A stretch of 64,000 nt of DNA, from positions 464,648 to 528,647 of the forward strand of contig JAEXDA010000043.1 in NCBI GenBank assembly GCA_023401925.1, in the 5' to 3' direction. A program made the position numbers and the translations under genes. This document shows positions 8,469-16,853 of the stretch, in pieces. This DNA is from Bacillota bacterium (GTDB lineage: Bacteria > Bacillota > UBA4882 > UBA8346). The stretch's first letter is position 1; each line of letters begins with the position of its first letter. The notes below the pieces were generated by a model, which was given only the letters and a program-made list of their open reading frames with translations, was not told the origin of the DNA and made no database searches.

Positions 8469-10183
8469 TATTTTTTTGAATGATTATTATAATTTTTGCC
8501 AATGATAATGGTGCGGAAAAAATCATCACCGGAATCAGCTTTCATCAGGGCGGTGATAATGGCAGGCAGAGTAGCGGGGCCTGGGTAAATCAAGTAGCGA
8601 GGTTCCCAGGTTGGTTGAAATTTAGATTTAAAGGAATGTAAACCTTTAAAATTATAATATTGGTTCAAGTGCTCATAGACATAATTGATCGCTTTTTCCA
8701 CCAGGGGGTCTTTCGGTCCGTTACCGACTCCGGCCAGAGCCGATAAACCAAGGTTGAAGCTGGCGTATCTGTTTTTCTTGGCCCATTCAAATAGAGATAC
8801 AAACATAAACTCCATGGTTCCCGGTTCGGCATATTGCCGTTTACGCATTAAATCGACAGTCATTTCATTTTTTTGATATTCCGGAAACACATTGGCAAAG
8901 GCTATGGGATGACCGTCTGCGCCGGTAATTGTCATGACCGGACTGTGACGGATATAATCATCATCAAACCACCCGAGAGAAAACCGCTTTTCAGAACTTT
9001 TCATAGCGGTCAACCACTCATCACTGATAATTTTTAATTGATGGATAAAAGCATCGTCATGAGGCGGCTCATGCATTCGGGCATGATAACCGGCTTTGTT
9101 CAAACGATTGACGGGAGTTCGCAAGGCCTTGCCGGCTCTCCCTTCCAGCGTGAATTTTTCCAAATCGACGATTGCCTCTTGGCCTATACTGAGTACATTA
9201 AAACCGATCGATTGGTAAATCTTAAGATTATCGGGCAATGTCTGGTAAAAGGAAGGTAGCCAATCATTGATCGCGCAATATTTATCAAACTCAAGGATTG
9301 CGCTTAAGCAATCATTCGGAGGCCCAATGGGATCGCCGAGTACTAATGCGATTCGCCCTTTAACCACATAAGCAATGACAGTCCCTTCCCTGCTAAAAAA
9401 ATAATGTTTGTCTTTTAAAAGCGCATATCGGGCCAAGGCTGTTTTTCCATAGGCCTCAACAACCTTCTGAGCTAGTTGATGGACGGAATCGTCAACCGGA
9501 TGATCCATAAAAACAGGGCGAACCAACATATATAAAGAATACCCCATCGTCGAAGCACCGACAAAATAGATCGAATCGGCAAAGAACCGCCCAAAACCGG
9601 TAACCGGCTGAAGACCGGGATCGTAAAACTCGGCAAACATGATAATGGTTTGCTGAAATGCCTGCCAAAAACCAAAATCAACGCTAAAATGCCGGTCTAG
9701 TAAATAAAATCCCGTCACGCCATAAGCTAAAGTGAATAAGAAGGCAAAAAAAAGAGTTTTTAACCCTTGTTTAACCGAAGGAGGATTGGAATGGGCGTGA
9801 AAATGAGGATAAGCGGTTAAAAGCCAAGCAGCCAGTAAGATTGATAATATGGCCTCTTCGTAATCCAGGCCTTTAATCATGTGGCTGACTGCTGAAATGA
9901 TTAAAACAACTACCGTTAATAACCAAGCCACTCTCTTTCTTTGTTTTAACTTCCCGGCAAGCAACAGCAAGGCAAATCCGGCTAAAATAGCCGACAAGCG
10001 GCCACTTCGCCGGACAATGAGCGGTAAAAATTGGTTTAACAAACGGAAGCGCTCGGCCAAAGCCGGAGTTACGGCTGATAGAATGTTAACAATACCCATC
10101 AGCGCTGCAAAAAAACTTGCCGTCCAAACACTCCACACTTCAGCTAAGTAATGGTGTTTCATCGACTTAACCGAGTTCACCAC
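8468..10183 (-). CDS. MprF-like membrane aminoacyl-phosphatidylglycerol synthase (short form)
   Basis: A 571-residue protein with about six membrane segments (roughly 18-38, 62-78, 85-103, 110-125, 142-162, 203-222) followed by a cytosolic DUF2156 domain from about 235 to 545 (ALVLGDPIGPP, NVFPEYQKNEMTVDLMR, YASFNLGLSALAGVG, LHSFKSKFQPTWEPRYLIYPG). DUF2156 domains transfer an amino acid from aminoacyl-tRNA to phosphatidylglycerol. Classical MprF has about 840 residues and 14 membrane segments; this one lacks most of the flippase part. It starts at GTG 10183, 15 bases after the asnS stop, so it is probably co-transcribed with asparaginyl-tRNA synthetase. The amino acid used cannot be read from sequence. 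Confidence 0.85.
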   Translation of the reverse strand: MVNSVKSMKHHYLAEVWSVWTASFFAALMGIVNILSAVTPALAERFRLLNQFLPLIVRRSGRLSAILAGFALLLLAGKLKQRKRVAWLLTVVVLIISAVSHMIKGLDYEEAILSILLAAWLLTAYPHFHAHSNPPSVKQGLKTLFFAFLFTLAYGVTGFYLLDRHFSVDFGFWQAFQQTIIMFAEFYDPGLQPVTGFGRFFADSIYFVGASTMGYSLYMLVRPVFMDHPVDDSVHQLAQKVVEAYGKTALARYALLKDKHYFFSREGTVIAYVVKGRIALVLGDPIGPPNDCLSAILEFDKYCAINDWLPSFYQTLPDNLKIYQSIGFNVLSIGQEAIVDLEKFTLEGRAGKALRTPVNRLNKAGYHARMHEPPHDDAFIHQLKIISDEWLTAMKSSEKRFSLGWFDDDYIRHSPVMTITGADGHPIAFANVFPEYQKNEMTVDLMRKRQYAEPGTMEFMFVSLFEWAKKNRYASFNLGLSALAGVGNGPKDPLVEKAINYVYEHLNQYYNFKGLHSFKSKFQPTWEPRYLIYPGPATLPAIITALMKADSGDDFFRTIIIGKNYNNHSKK

Positions 10184-10198
10184 ATTCTTTCCATAAAC

Positions 10199-11590
10199 TT
10201 AAAATTCTGCAGAACCCGTGGTTCGCGGAAAAGGGATGACATCTCGAATATTGGACATGCCCGTTAAATACATGATGATTCTCTCAAACCCCAGTCCATA
10301 GCCGGCATGTTTGGTTCCGCCATACCTTCGGGTATCCAGGTACCACCCATAATCTGCGTTGGATAAACCCATCTCTTTCAGGCGGCTTTCCAGAACCTCC
10401 AGCCGCTCTTCGCGCTGACTGCCGCCAATGATTTCCCCTACTCCCGGAACAAGCAAATCCATGGCGGCGACGGTTTTTTGGTCGTCGTTCATTCGCATAT
10501 AAAAAGCTTTGATTTCTTTGGGGTAATGAATGACAAATACCGGTTTCTTAAATATTTTTTCCGTTAAGTACCGTTCGTGTTCGGTTTGTAGGTCGCTTCC
10601 CCACTTGACGGGATATTCGAAGGCGGCTTTTTCCTTTAACAAAAGTTCGACAGCCTCCGTGTAAGTAATTTTGCCAAAATCCGAATTGACGATGTTGTTG
10701 AGTCGCTCCAACAAACCCTGATCAATAAAATTATTGAAAAATTCCATTTCCTCCGGGGCGTTTTCCATTACATACCGGATTAAATATTTCACCATTTCCT
10801 CTGCTAAATCCATATTATCTTCCAATTCGGCAAAGGCGATTTCCGGTTCAATCATCCAAAATTCAGCCGCATGTCTTGGCGTATTGGATTTTTCGGCTCT
10901 AAAAGTCGGCCCGAAAGTATAAATATTGCGGAATGCCATACAAAAAGTTTCGCCGCTTAATTGGCCGCTGACTGTCAAATTAGTTTCTTTACCGAAGAAA
11001 TCCTGTCCGTAGTCTATCTTCCCTAAATCGTTTTTGGGCGGATTTTCCATACTGAGGGTTGTCACCCGAAACATTTCACCCGCGCCTTCGCAATCGCTAC
11101 CGGTAATCAAAGGAGTATGAACGTATACAAAGTTCCGTTCCTGAAAGAAACGGTGAATTGCAAAGGCCGCCAATGAACGAACTCTGAATACGGCGGCAAA
11201 AGTATTGGTTCTGGGTCTTAAATGGGCGATTGTTCTTAAAAATTCAAAGGAATGTTTTTTCTTTTGTAACGGATAATCAGGGGTCGAAGTGCCGGCAATT
11301 ATAATTTTATTAGCTTTCAATTCGAAAGGCTGTTTAGCGCCGGGACTTTCCACCAATTGACCGGTAACTTCAATGGAAGAACCCACGGAGAGTTTCACAA
11401 TTTGAGCAAAATTCTCCAAAGAGTCGTCAAATACCACTTGCAGATTTTTAAAGAAGGATCCGTCGTTTAGTTCTATAAATCCAAATGTTTTTGAGTCTCG
11501 GAGCGTACGCACCCAACCCGAAAGATAAATCTCCTGGTTTAAATGAGCGGCAGTTTCCCGAAACAACTGTTTAATGAGTAATTTTTTCAA
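10199..11590 (-). CDS. asnS: asparagine--tRNA ligase
   Basis: A 463-residue class IIb synthetase charging tRNA-Asn. An N-terminal OB fold (IYLSGWVRTLRDSKTFGFIELNDGSF) precedes the catalytic core with motif 2 at about 230-245 (FRAEKSNTPRHAAEFW) and motif 3 at the C-terminus (GFERIIMYLTG ... IPFPRT). The start is the TTG at 11588-11590 after GGGGGGATAC; this gives the usual family length, whereas the in-frame ATG at 11704 adds 38 residues without homology. I looked for a T-box leader between 11591 and 11796 and saw none. It heads a unit with the MprF-like gene. Confidence 0.94.
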   Translation of the reverse strand: MKKLLIKQLFRETAAHLNQEIYLSGWVRTLRDSKTFGFIELNDGSFFKNLQVVFDDSLENFAQIVKLSVGSSIEVTGQLVESPGAKQPFELKANKIIIAGTSTPDYPLQKKKHSFEFLRTIAHLRPRTNTFAAVFRVRSLAAFAIHRFFQERNFVYVHTPLITGSDCEGAGEMFRVTTLSMENPPKNDLGKIDYGQDFFGKETNLTVSGQLSGETFCMAFRNIYTFGPTFRAEKSNTPRHAAEFWMIEPEIAFAELEDNMDLAEEMVKYLIRYVMENAPEEMEFFNNFIDQGLLERLNNIVNSDFGKITYTEAVELLLKEKAAFEYPVKWGSDLQTEHERYLTEKIFKKPVFVIHYPKEIKAFYMRMNDDQKTVAAMDLLVPGVGEIIGGSQREERLEVLESRLKEMGLSNADYGWYLDTRRYGGTKHAGYGLGFERIIMYLTGMSNIRDVIPFPRTTGSAEF

Positions 11591-11913
11591 TAGTATCCCC
11601 CCAAGTATAACCTGAATTTTAGACCTGTTTTTTTGGAAATATTTTTTTGGTAAATCTTCGGTAATGAAATCAATTTTCCTGCTACTACCTAGAAAGGCTT
11701 TCACTTTTCTCCGGTAATTGGTCCTGTATTAAAACTTTTTTTGATTTTGGATAGAATTGTACCCGTTTCAACCGCAATTGGCAGTTTTTTTAAAAAGTGA
11801 GAATGTGTTCTTTGAATTGGGAAAAAATAATTGCAGAGATGAAAATTCTTGGTTTTTTTAATCCTCTACTCCGTTTCCGGGATATTCAATTACAAAATAA
11901 GAATGGTGAACCG

Positions 11914-12648
11914 ATGGTAAAAACTTATGATTATTCTCTCTCCAAAGAGAACTATGTTCAAGGAATTTTTAATAGCATTGCCGCAAAATATGATCTTATG
12001 AACTTTTTCATGAGTTTCGGGATTCATTATTTATGGTGTAAACAACTACTTAAACTCATCGACATCCCTAAGAACGGAATCATTTTAGATGCTTGTTGCG
12101 GTACGGGATTTATAACCCAACAACTGGCCCGAAGAACTGAACCGCAAATCAAAATTATCGGCTTGGATTTTTCCGAAGCAATGCTCGGCATCGCCAAATC
12201 ACGCCTGAACAACTATATTGCGACCGATAAAATTGAACTCATTCAAGCCAATGCCAGGGCAATACCCTTTCCGGATCATCGTTTCGATTGTGTTACAATC
12301 GCTTACGGACTTCGCAATTCCACCGATCCAAAGGCGCTTCTTAAAGAAATCATGCGGGTAATCAAACCTGGCGGTCGGATAATTTCGTTGGAATTAGTAA
12401 ATCCAAGCTCAATGGTTTTGAAATCCCTTTATAATGTTTACCTGCATTATTGGGTACCATCATTAGGAAAATTACTGGTTCACGACAGAGAAGCCTATCA
12501 ATACCTTCATGAATCGATTTTTACGTTTATTGCTCACCATCAATTAACGGCTATTTTTAAAGAAACGGGCTTCTTGAAGATTCGTTCCCGTCAATTGACA
12601 CTGGGGATAGCGGCTATTCATACCGGTACAAAGCCTCTTTCCTCGTAA
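11914..12648 (+). CDS. menG: demethylmenaquinone methyltransferase
   Basis: A UbiE/MenG-type SAM methyltransferase performing the last step of menaquinone synthesis. The UbiE signature YDLMNFFMSFGIHYLW is at residues 26-41 and SAM motif I ILDACCGTGF at 57-66; the second signature region appears as KPGGRIISLELVNPS. From ATG 11914 the protein has 244 residues, near the family norm. The same frame is open back to GTG 11797 (283 residues), but the extra residues look non-conserved and neither start has a strong ribosome site, so the N-terminus is uncertain. Its presence implies menaquinone respiration. Confidence 0.88.
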   Translation: MVKTYDYSLSKENYVQGIFNSIAAKYDLMNFFMSFGIHYLWCKQLLKLIDIPKNGIILDACCGTGFITQQLARRTEPQIKIIGLDFSEAMLGIAKSRLNNYIATDKIELIQANARAIPFPDHRFDCVTIAYGLRNSTDPKALLKEIMRVIKPGGRIISLELVNPSSMVLKSLYNVYLHYWVPSLGKLLVHDREAYQYLHESIFTFIAHHQLTAIFKETGFLKIRSRQLTLGIAAIHTGTKPLSS

Positions 12649-12749
12649 AGATCATGATTATCATGAGGGACTGAGATTAAAAAATATATCGTAATCTCTT
12701 TAATATTGATAGTGCTGATAGATTTTCAAAGCCATTCTTTTGTCCTGAA

Positions 12750-12777
12750 ACGGATTTTGGCACTTGATCATAAACTA
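12750..12777 (+). promoter_or_regulatory. sigma-K-like promoter of the first LysM gene
   Basis: AC at 12750-12751, 17 bases, then CATAAACTA at 12769-12777, matching the AC-N16/17-CATANNNTA pattern of mother-cell sigma-K. The element lies 36 bases before the start codon. The stretch AAACGGATTTTGGCA here recurs exactly before the LysM gene at 16206. Confidence 0.65.
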
Positions 12778-12813
12778 TAAATAAACTCAATGAAATCAAG
12801 TGAGGTGGACTTC

Positions 12814-13224
12814 ATGTCGATGAATGACTTCCGGAGATTCCCAGATAGACGGGGCAGACCAGGGTATCCCTCACCATACTATCAATATCCTTATTACCCA
12901 TATCCGTATGGACAACAATACCCTTATATGCAACCTATTCCTTACGGACAATGTCCATCCGGTCAATGTCCCTATCGTCAGCCTCAGCCTTATCCGTATC
13001 AACAACCATACCCATATACAGAACCTGCTCCATCGCCCCCATCAACCGGTACTTGTCCGGAAGGAACTCTTCCGTATACGGTACAATCCGGAGATACTTT
13101 GGAAAATATCGCCAGCAGGCTGGGTATTACCACCGACGCCATCACAGGGATAAATCCCGGTATTAACTTTAGCGTCCCGCTTCAAACCGGGCAAGCCCTT
13201 TGTTTGCCTACGGAAAATGAATAA
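12814..13224 (+). CDS. LysM spore-coat-type protein with Pro/Tyr/Gln-rich N-terminus
   Basis: A 136-residue protein starting at the ATG 12814, chosen for the GAGGTG site 6 bases upstream. Residues 15-75 are almost entirely Pro, Tyr, Gln and Gly (PYYQYPYYPYPYGQQ, QPYPYQQPYPY) with Cys at 47 and 52; residues 87-132 form one LysM domain (YTVQSGDTLENIASRLG ... LQTGQALCLP). It has no signal peptide, as expected for a coat protein made in the mother cell. LysM may hold it to cortex peptidoglycan or to other coat layers; the Tyr-rich part could be crosslinked. It is the first of four LysM genes in 4 kb. Confidence 0.85.
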   Translation: MSMNDFRRFPDRRGRPGYPSPYYQYPYYPYPYGQQYPYMQPIPYGQCPSGQCPYRQPQPYPYQQPYPYTEPAPSPPSTGTCPEGTLPYTVQSGDTLENIASRLGITTDAITGINPGINFSVPLQTGQALCLPTENE

Positions 13225-13230
13225 ATGAAA

Positions 13231-13267
13231 AAAGACTATAGCGTTTGGGTATTGTGCTATAGTCTTT
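13231..13267. terminator. bidirectional terminator between LysM and protease genes
   Basis: Stem AAAGACTATAGC / GCTATAGTCTTT with a 13-base loop, between converging genes. Confidence 0.8.
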
Positions 13268-13289
13268 CTTTGAACTCACTAAAATCATA

Positions 13290-14672
13290 TCAGGATAATG
13301 TTTTGATTTCGGATAAAGCAAGCACTACTGCTTTATCCGCATTCAGCAAACCGTATCCATAATACGGACTAAATCCGGGAGTCCCAAGATGGGTTGCGGA
13401 ACGGTGAATAATATCCGTCACCGCTTCGGGTGATAATGTTGGATTTACGGATTTGATGAGTGCTACAACTCCGGATACAAACGGTGTCGCCATTGAGGTT
13501 CCACTAAAATAAGTGTAGCCGGAGGGACCTTTTCCATCACTATAAGTGCTTAAAATATTGGAACCGGGAGCAACCACATCAAGTTTTTTACCGTAGTTGG
13601 AGTAATCCGCTTTTTTTAAGTTACGTTCAATTGCGCCTACAGTTATTACACCTTTGCAGTTACCCGGTGTATCAATGGGCCCGTTTTCGTTTCCTGCCGC
13701 CACCACTACATTAACTCCCCGGCTTGTTGCATAATTAATGGCATCCTGAAGGACTTCACTGGTGCCCGGCCCGCCTAAACTCATATTAATGACTTGAGCG
13801 CCATGGTCAGTGGCATATTTGATACCTTCCACGATGTTCGCGTCATCACCGATACCTTCATCATCAAGTACCTTAATGGGCATGATTTTACTATTGGGGG
13901 CAATACCGCTGATGCCGGTGCCGTTGTTAGTTTGTCCAGCAATAATTCCGGCAACGTGTGTCCCATGGCCTACAACATCATTGGTTGAATTTTTATCATC
14001 GGCTAAATCGATTCCCGGAATGGTTGCCTGTTTCAAGTCTTCATGGTTTATATTAACGCCGGTATCAAGAACAGCCACGATTACATTTGATTTTTTAACC
14101 AGATTTGCTTTATCCCAAGCCAAGTCAGCCCGAATCATTTGATTCCCCCATTGGAATGCATAGTAGGGATCATTGGGGACGGATTTAGCTTTTACCACAT
14201 AATTAGGTTCAACATATTCAACATTTGGATTTTGGCTTAATTCCCGCATTGCCTTAAAATAGGATTGGTCACTCGGCAATTGGAGTAAATGCAAACCCGC
14301 ATTTTTATTTAACTCTTTAATCTGAGCGGTGTATTTCCTGACTATATGCTCACGTAAAAGAGTTTCTTGTTTCAAAGTGGAATCCTTATATTTAACAATA
14401 AACTCTTTCGGTACGATTTGACCGTGATTGATTATGTTACGGGTATGAACGGTCCCGAAATAATAATCATTATTTTTCTTTAAGAGCACCCGCTTCGAAC
14501 GTTCGTCTTGAGCTACTATTGTGGCAGATTTAAAATCTTTATTTGCCGAAATACCCTTCATATCTTTACTATTGGATGCCGCCGCAATACCGGGTAAAAA
14601 GACAAAAAGAAATAGTAAAAGAGTAAGCCATAATCGATTCATCCGAAGACTATTTCTACGAGTAGGACGCAT
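13290..14672 (-). CDS. secreted S8 (subtilisin-like) serine protease
   Basis: A 460-residue pre-pro-protease. A signal peptide spans about 11-32 (LWLTLLLFLFVFLPGIAAA), an I9-like propeptide follows to about 162 (EFIVKYKDS ... NPNVEYVEPNYVVKA), and the catalytic domain shows Asp203 (VAVLDTG), His237 (GHGTHVAGI), the oxyanion Asn328 (VAAGNENG) and Ser393 (GTSMATPFVSG). Organisation matches thermitase/subtilisin-type proteases such as those that process spore or exported proteins. GGAGGTTCATC precedes the ATG. It converges with the first LysM gene and is divergent from the second; a role in coat maturation is only a guess. Confidence 0.93.
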   Translation of the reverse strand: MRPTRRNSLRMNRLWLTLLLFLFVFLPGIAAASNSKDMKGISANKDFKSATIVAQDERSKRVLLKKNNDYYFGTVHTRNIINHGQIVPKEFIVKYKDSTLKQETLLREHIVRKYTAQIKELNKNAGLHLLQLPSDQSYFKAMRELSQNPNVEYVEPNYVVKAKSVPNDPYYAFQWGNQMIRADLAWDKANLVKKSNVIVAVLDTGVNINHEDLKQATIPGIDLADDKNSTNDVVGHGTHVAGIIAGQTNNGTGISGIAPNSKIMPIKVLDDEGIGDDANIVEGIKYATDHGAQVINMSLGGPGTSEVLQDAINYATSRGVNVVVAAGNENGPIDTPGNCKGVITVGAIERNLKKADYSNYGKKLDVVAPGSNILSTYSDGKGPSGYTYFSGTSMATPFVSGVVALIKSVNPTLSPEAVTDIIHRSATHLGTPGFSPYYGYGLLNADKAVVLALSEIKTLS

Positions 14673-14773
14673 GATGAACCTCCAATTGATAGTTTATCTG
14701 ATACGAAACTTCCATTTGATTATATCAACTCAACATAATCCAAACTAGTTGTAGTTATTAGCATGGCTTAAGT

Positions 14774-14798
14774 AAATTTCCAGATAGGGAAATTTTTT
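14774..14798 (+). other. terminator-shaped hairpin without an upstream gene
   Basis: Stem AAATTTCC / GGAAATTT followed by a T run on the plus strand, lying in the divergent region between the protease and LysM genes. No plus-strand gene ends here, so it may be a chance hairpin, a leader element or an insulating terminator. Confidence 0.35.
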
Positions 14799-14910
14799 AT
14801 TCATGAAGTAAATGATTTCAAAATATGTGACATTGTCTTAATGCGGAAAAACGGCCTGAATTCATATCCTATAGTATAAATTCATAGACAAATAGCCGAG
14901 GTGAAGAAAT

Positions 14911-15309
14911 ATGTCTTGGAATGAATCAGACTTTTTTGAATATGTTGTCCAATCAGGGGATACTCTTTGGGATTTGGCCGATGAATTCGAATTATCAGTG
15001 GATGATATTATTGAAGCCAATAGCGATTTGGATCCGACCAATTTAATGGTCGGACAGACCGTTTTGATACCGGATGATTCGGAATTGGATGCCTCTCAAC
15101 GCCCTGGAGATAGAAGACCCAGACCGAGGGAACCATATAGAAGATACCGTCCCTATGAATGCCGTCGTCCATATATCGTTCGCCCGGGTGATACCGTATA
15201 CCGGATATCTTACCGTTTTGGAATACCAGTACGATCCATTATGAATTATAATCCCTATATTAATTTCAATTATCCCTTACAAATTGGCCAGACGATTTGC
15301 CTGCCATAA
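14911..15309 (+). CDS. double-LysM coat-type protein
   Basis: A 132-residue protein with LysM domains at 10-54 (EYVVQSGDTLWDLADEFELS ... LMVGQTVLIP) and 87-132 (YIVRPGDTVYRISYRFG ... LQIGQTICLP) joined by a basic linker rich in Arg/Pro/Tyr (RPREPYRRYRPYECRRPY). No signal peptide. GAGGTG precedes the ATG. Upstream, CATATCCTA at 14863-14871 resembles a sigma-K -10 element, but no AC is found at the right distance. Both LysM sequences are closely related to those in the two following genes, indicating local duplication. Confidence 0.85.
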   Translation: MSWNESDFFEYVVQSGDTLWDLADEFELSVDDIIEANSDLDPTNLMVGQTVLIPDDSELDASQRPGDRRPRPREPYRRYRPYECRRPYIVRPGDTVYRISYRFGIPVRSIMNYNPYINFNYPLQIGQTICLP

Positions 15310-15335
15310 AAACAAACGTGATCGACTTAAATACG

Positions 15336-15369
15336 AAAGACTGTGGTTTTATATTTTTCCACAGTCTTT
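15336..15369 (+). terminator. terminator after the second LysM gene
   Basis: Stem AAAGACTGTGG / CCACAGTCTTT with a 12-base loop; the T run is short. Confidence 0.7.
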
Positions 15370-15513
15370 TACTTTGCAAGATGTTGATTGTTTTGGGTGA
15401 AATAATATTTTTTATGATTTTTAAATTATGCAATTGTCATATTGCGGATGATTGCAATGTTTCATAGGATGTAGTATTAAAGCATGAGAACTAGAATAAA
15501 CGAGGTGATTTAT

Positions 15514-16074
15514 TTGTCCTTTGATAATGATTCCAAACTGTTTCAATATGGCATTCAACCGGGAGATAATATCGAAGAATTAGTCAACCGCTATCAAGTA
15601 ACGGGCGAAGCTATTCAAGCAGCCAACCCCGGCACAGATATCTATAATCTGCAAATTGGATCGATTATTTCAATACCGGCTGACCCTGCACTGGCCATTC
15701 GTCAGACCGGACCTTCACGCAGACCGGAAAGTGGACCTGGCCGCGGCCCGGAACGAGGTCCGGAGAGAGGTCCAGGCGGAAGGCCAGAGCGTGGGCCGGG
15801 ACGCGGCCCGGAATCTTTTCGCCCTCGTAGGCCTTATCGGCCTTATCGTCCGTATAGGCCGTACTACCGTCCATATCGGCCGTATTATCCTTACGAGCCG
15901 TATCCAACATGCCCTGCAGGATCTAGGCCTTATACAATTCAACCGGGTGATTCTCTTTATCTTATATCCGACAGGTTTGGGCTTTCGCCGGAAGAAATTA
16001 TTAATTACAATCCATATCTTAATTTGAGAGGCCCGCTTCCAGTCGGGGAATTAATTTGTCTACCGGTTTATTAA
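15514..16074 (+). CDS. double-LysM coat-type protein with long Gly/Pro/Arg and RPY linker
   Basis: A 186-residue protein from TTG 15514, which sits 7 bases after GAGGTG; the ATG at 15484 lacks a site and would give residues absent from its paralogues. LysM domains lie at about 11-55 and 139-184. The 70-residue linker first repeats GPxRGPE-like units (residues 70-100) and then RPYRPY-like units (103-131), ending with a CPAG motif shared with the next gene. The linker is strongly basic and should be extended; the repeats suggest slippage-driven length change. Confidence 0.83.
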   Translation: MSFDNDSKLFQYGIQPGDNIEELVNRYQVTGEAIQAANPGTDIYNLQIGSIISIPADPALAIRQTGPSRRPESGPGRGPERGPERGPGGRPERGPGRGPESFRPRRPYRPYRPYRPYYRPYRPYYPYEPYPTCPAGSRPYTIQPGDSLYLISDRFGLSPEEIINYNPYLNLRGPLPVGELICLPVY

Positions 16075-16148
16075 TGGATATCAAAGGCCTGGAAGCCAGT
16101 TGGCAAAAAGGTTAAAAGAAAATCATTAACTTATGCCTTTATCATAAA

Positions 16149-16176
16149 ACGGATTTTGGCATAATTCCATAAAATA
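16149..16176 (+). promoter_or_regulatory. sigma-K-like promoter of the fourth LysM gene
   Basis: AC at 16149-16150, 17 bases, CATAAAATA at 16168-16176. The stretch AAACGGATTTTGGCA is identical to the one before the LysM gene at 12814, including its position relative to the -10 element. Confidence 0.65.
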
Positions 16177-16205
16177 GACTATTAAAGCAAGCGAGGTGAA
16201 TCCCA

Positions 16206-16658
16206 ATGTCAATGAATCAAGAACCTAGTGCCATTCAATATACCGTTCAACCCGGTGACACCCTCTGGGAGCTGGCAAATGAATACCAAACTACCATTGA
16301 AGATATTATGGAAGCCAATCCGGGAATTGACCCTGATAATTTAGAAGTGGGGCAAGTGATCATGTTGGATGATCCGGAACTTTCCATTCAACAACCCAGA
16401 CCGGGCAGACCGTATAGAAGACCTTACCGTCCTTACAGGCCCTATTATTATCGTCCATACCGCCCTTATCGCCCTTATTATCCGTATTCCGGCACTTGCC
16501 CAGCTGGATCCGGACCTTACACCGTTGTCCCGGGGGATAATTTGTACAATATTGCCAATCGTTTTGGGGTATCCGTCGATGCCATTATCGCCATGAATCC
16601 TTACGTCAATTTTGGTTTAGCTCTTCCAGTAGGACAATTTCTTTGCATTCCATATTAA
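16206..16658 (+). CDS. double-LysM coat-type protein with RPYRPY linker
   Basis: A 150-residue protein: LysM at 11-55 (YTVQPGDTLWELANEYQ ... LEVGQVIML), an Arg/Pro/Tyr linker at 64-95 (RPYRRPYRPYRPYYYRPYR), a TCPAGSGPY joint, and LysM at 104-149. GCGAGGTGAATCCCA precedes the ATG. It is the closest paralogue of the gene at 15514 without the Gly/Pro-rich section. Cytoplasmic in the mother cell by lack of a signal, presumably deposited on the forespore coat. Confidence 0.85.
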   Translation: MSMNQEPSAIQYTVQPGDTLWELANEYQTTIEDIMEANPGIDPDNLEVGQVIMLDDPELSIQQPRPGRPYRRPYRPYRPYYYRPYRPYRPYYPYSGTCPAGSGPYTVVPGDNLYNIANRFGVSVDAIIAMNPYVNFGLALPVGQFLCIPY

Positions 16659-16685
16659 TCGAATTTTTCTCTAGCGAGAATCAAG

Positions 16686-16727
16686 AGGGGCTGTCTCAGA
16701 AGTAAATTGAGACAGCCCCTTTTTTTA
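16686..16727 (+). terminator. strong terminator closing the LysM cluster
   Basis: Thirteen-pair stem AGGGGCTGTCTCA / TGAGACAGCCCCT followed by seven T. Confidence 0.88.
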
Positions 16728-16853
16728 TTGCGCAAGAAAATCTCCATTCCTTTTTTCCGGTGTATTGATGATATAAGCGCAACGCAGTTAGACAAAGCGT
16801 AACATAGTATATCTGAGGAAAAACTGTGGTTTTTATAGAAAGGTATTGGAAAA

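Noticed and set aside
11591..11796. Possible T-box leader of asnS
   Set aside because: No recognisable T-box sequence, specifier stem or terminator is seen upstream of the start.
15665..15942. Long minus-strand frames opposite the third LysM gene
   Set aside because: They arise from the low-complexity GPR/RPY codons on the other strand and have no ribosome site or homology.
16782..16811. Sigma-K-like site before the L-amino-sugar operon
   Set aside because: CATAGTATA at 16803 is good, but the nearest suitable AC is 19 bases away, outside the 16-17 spacing, so I mention it only in the gene entry.
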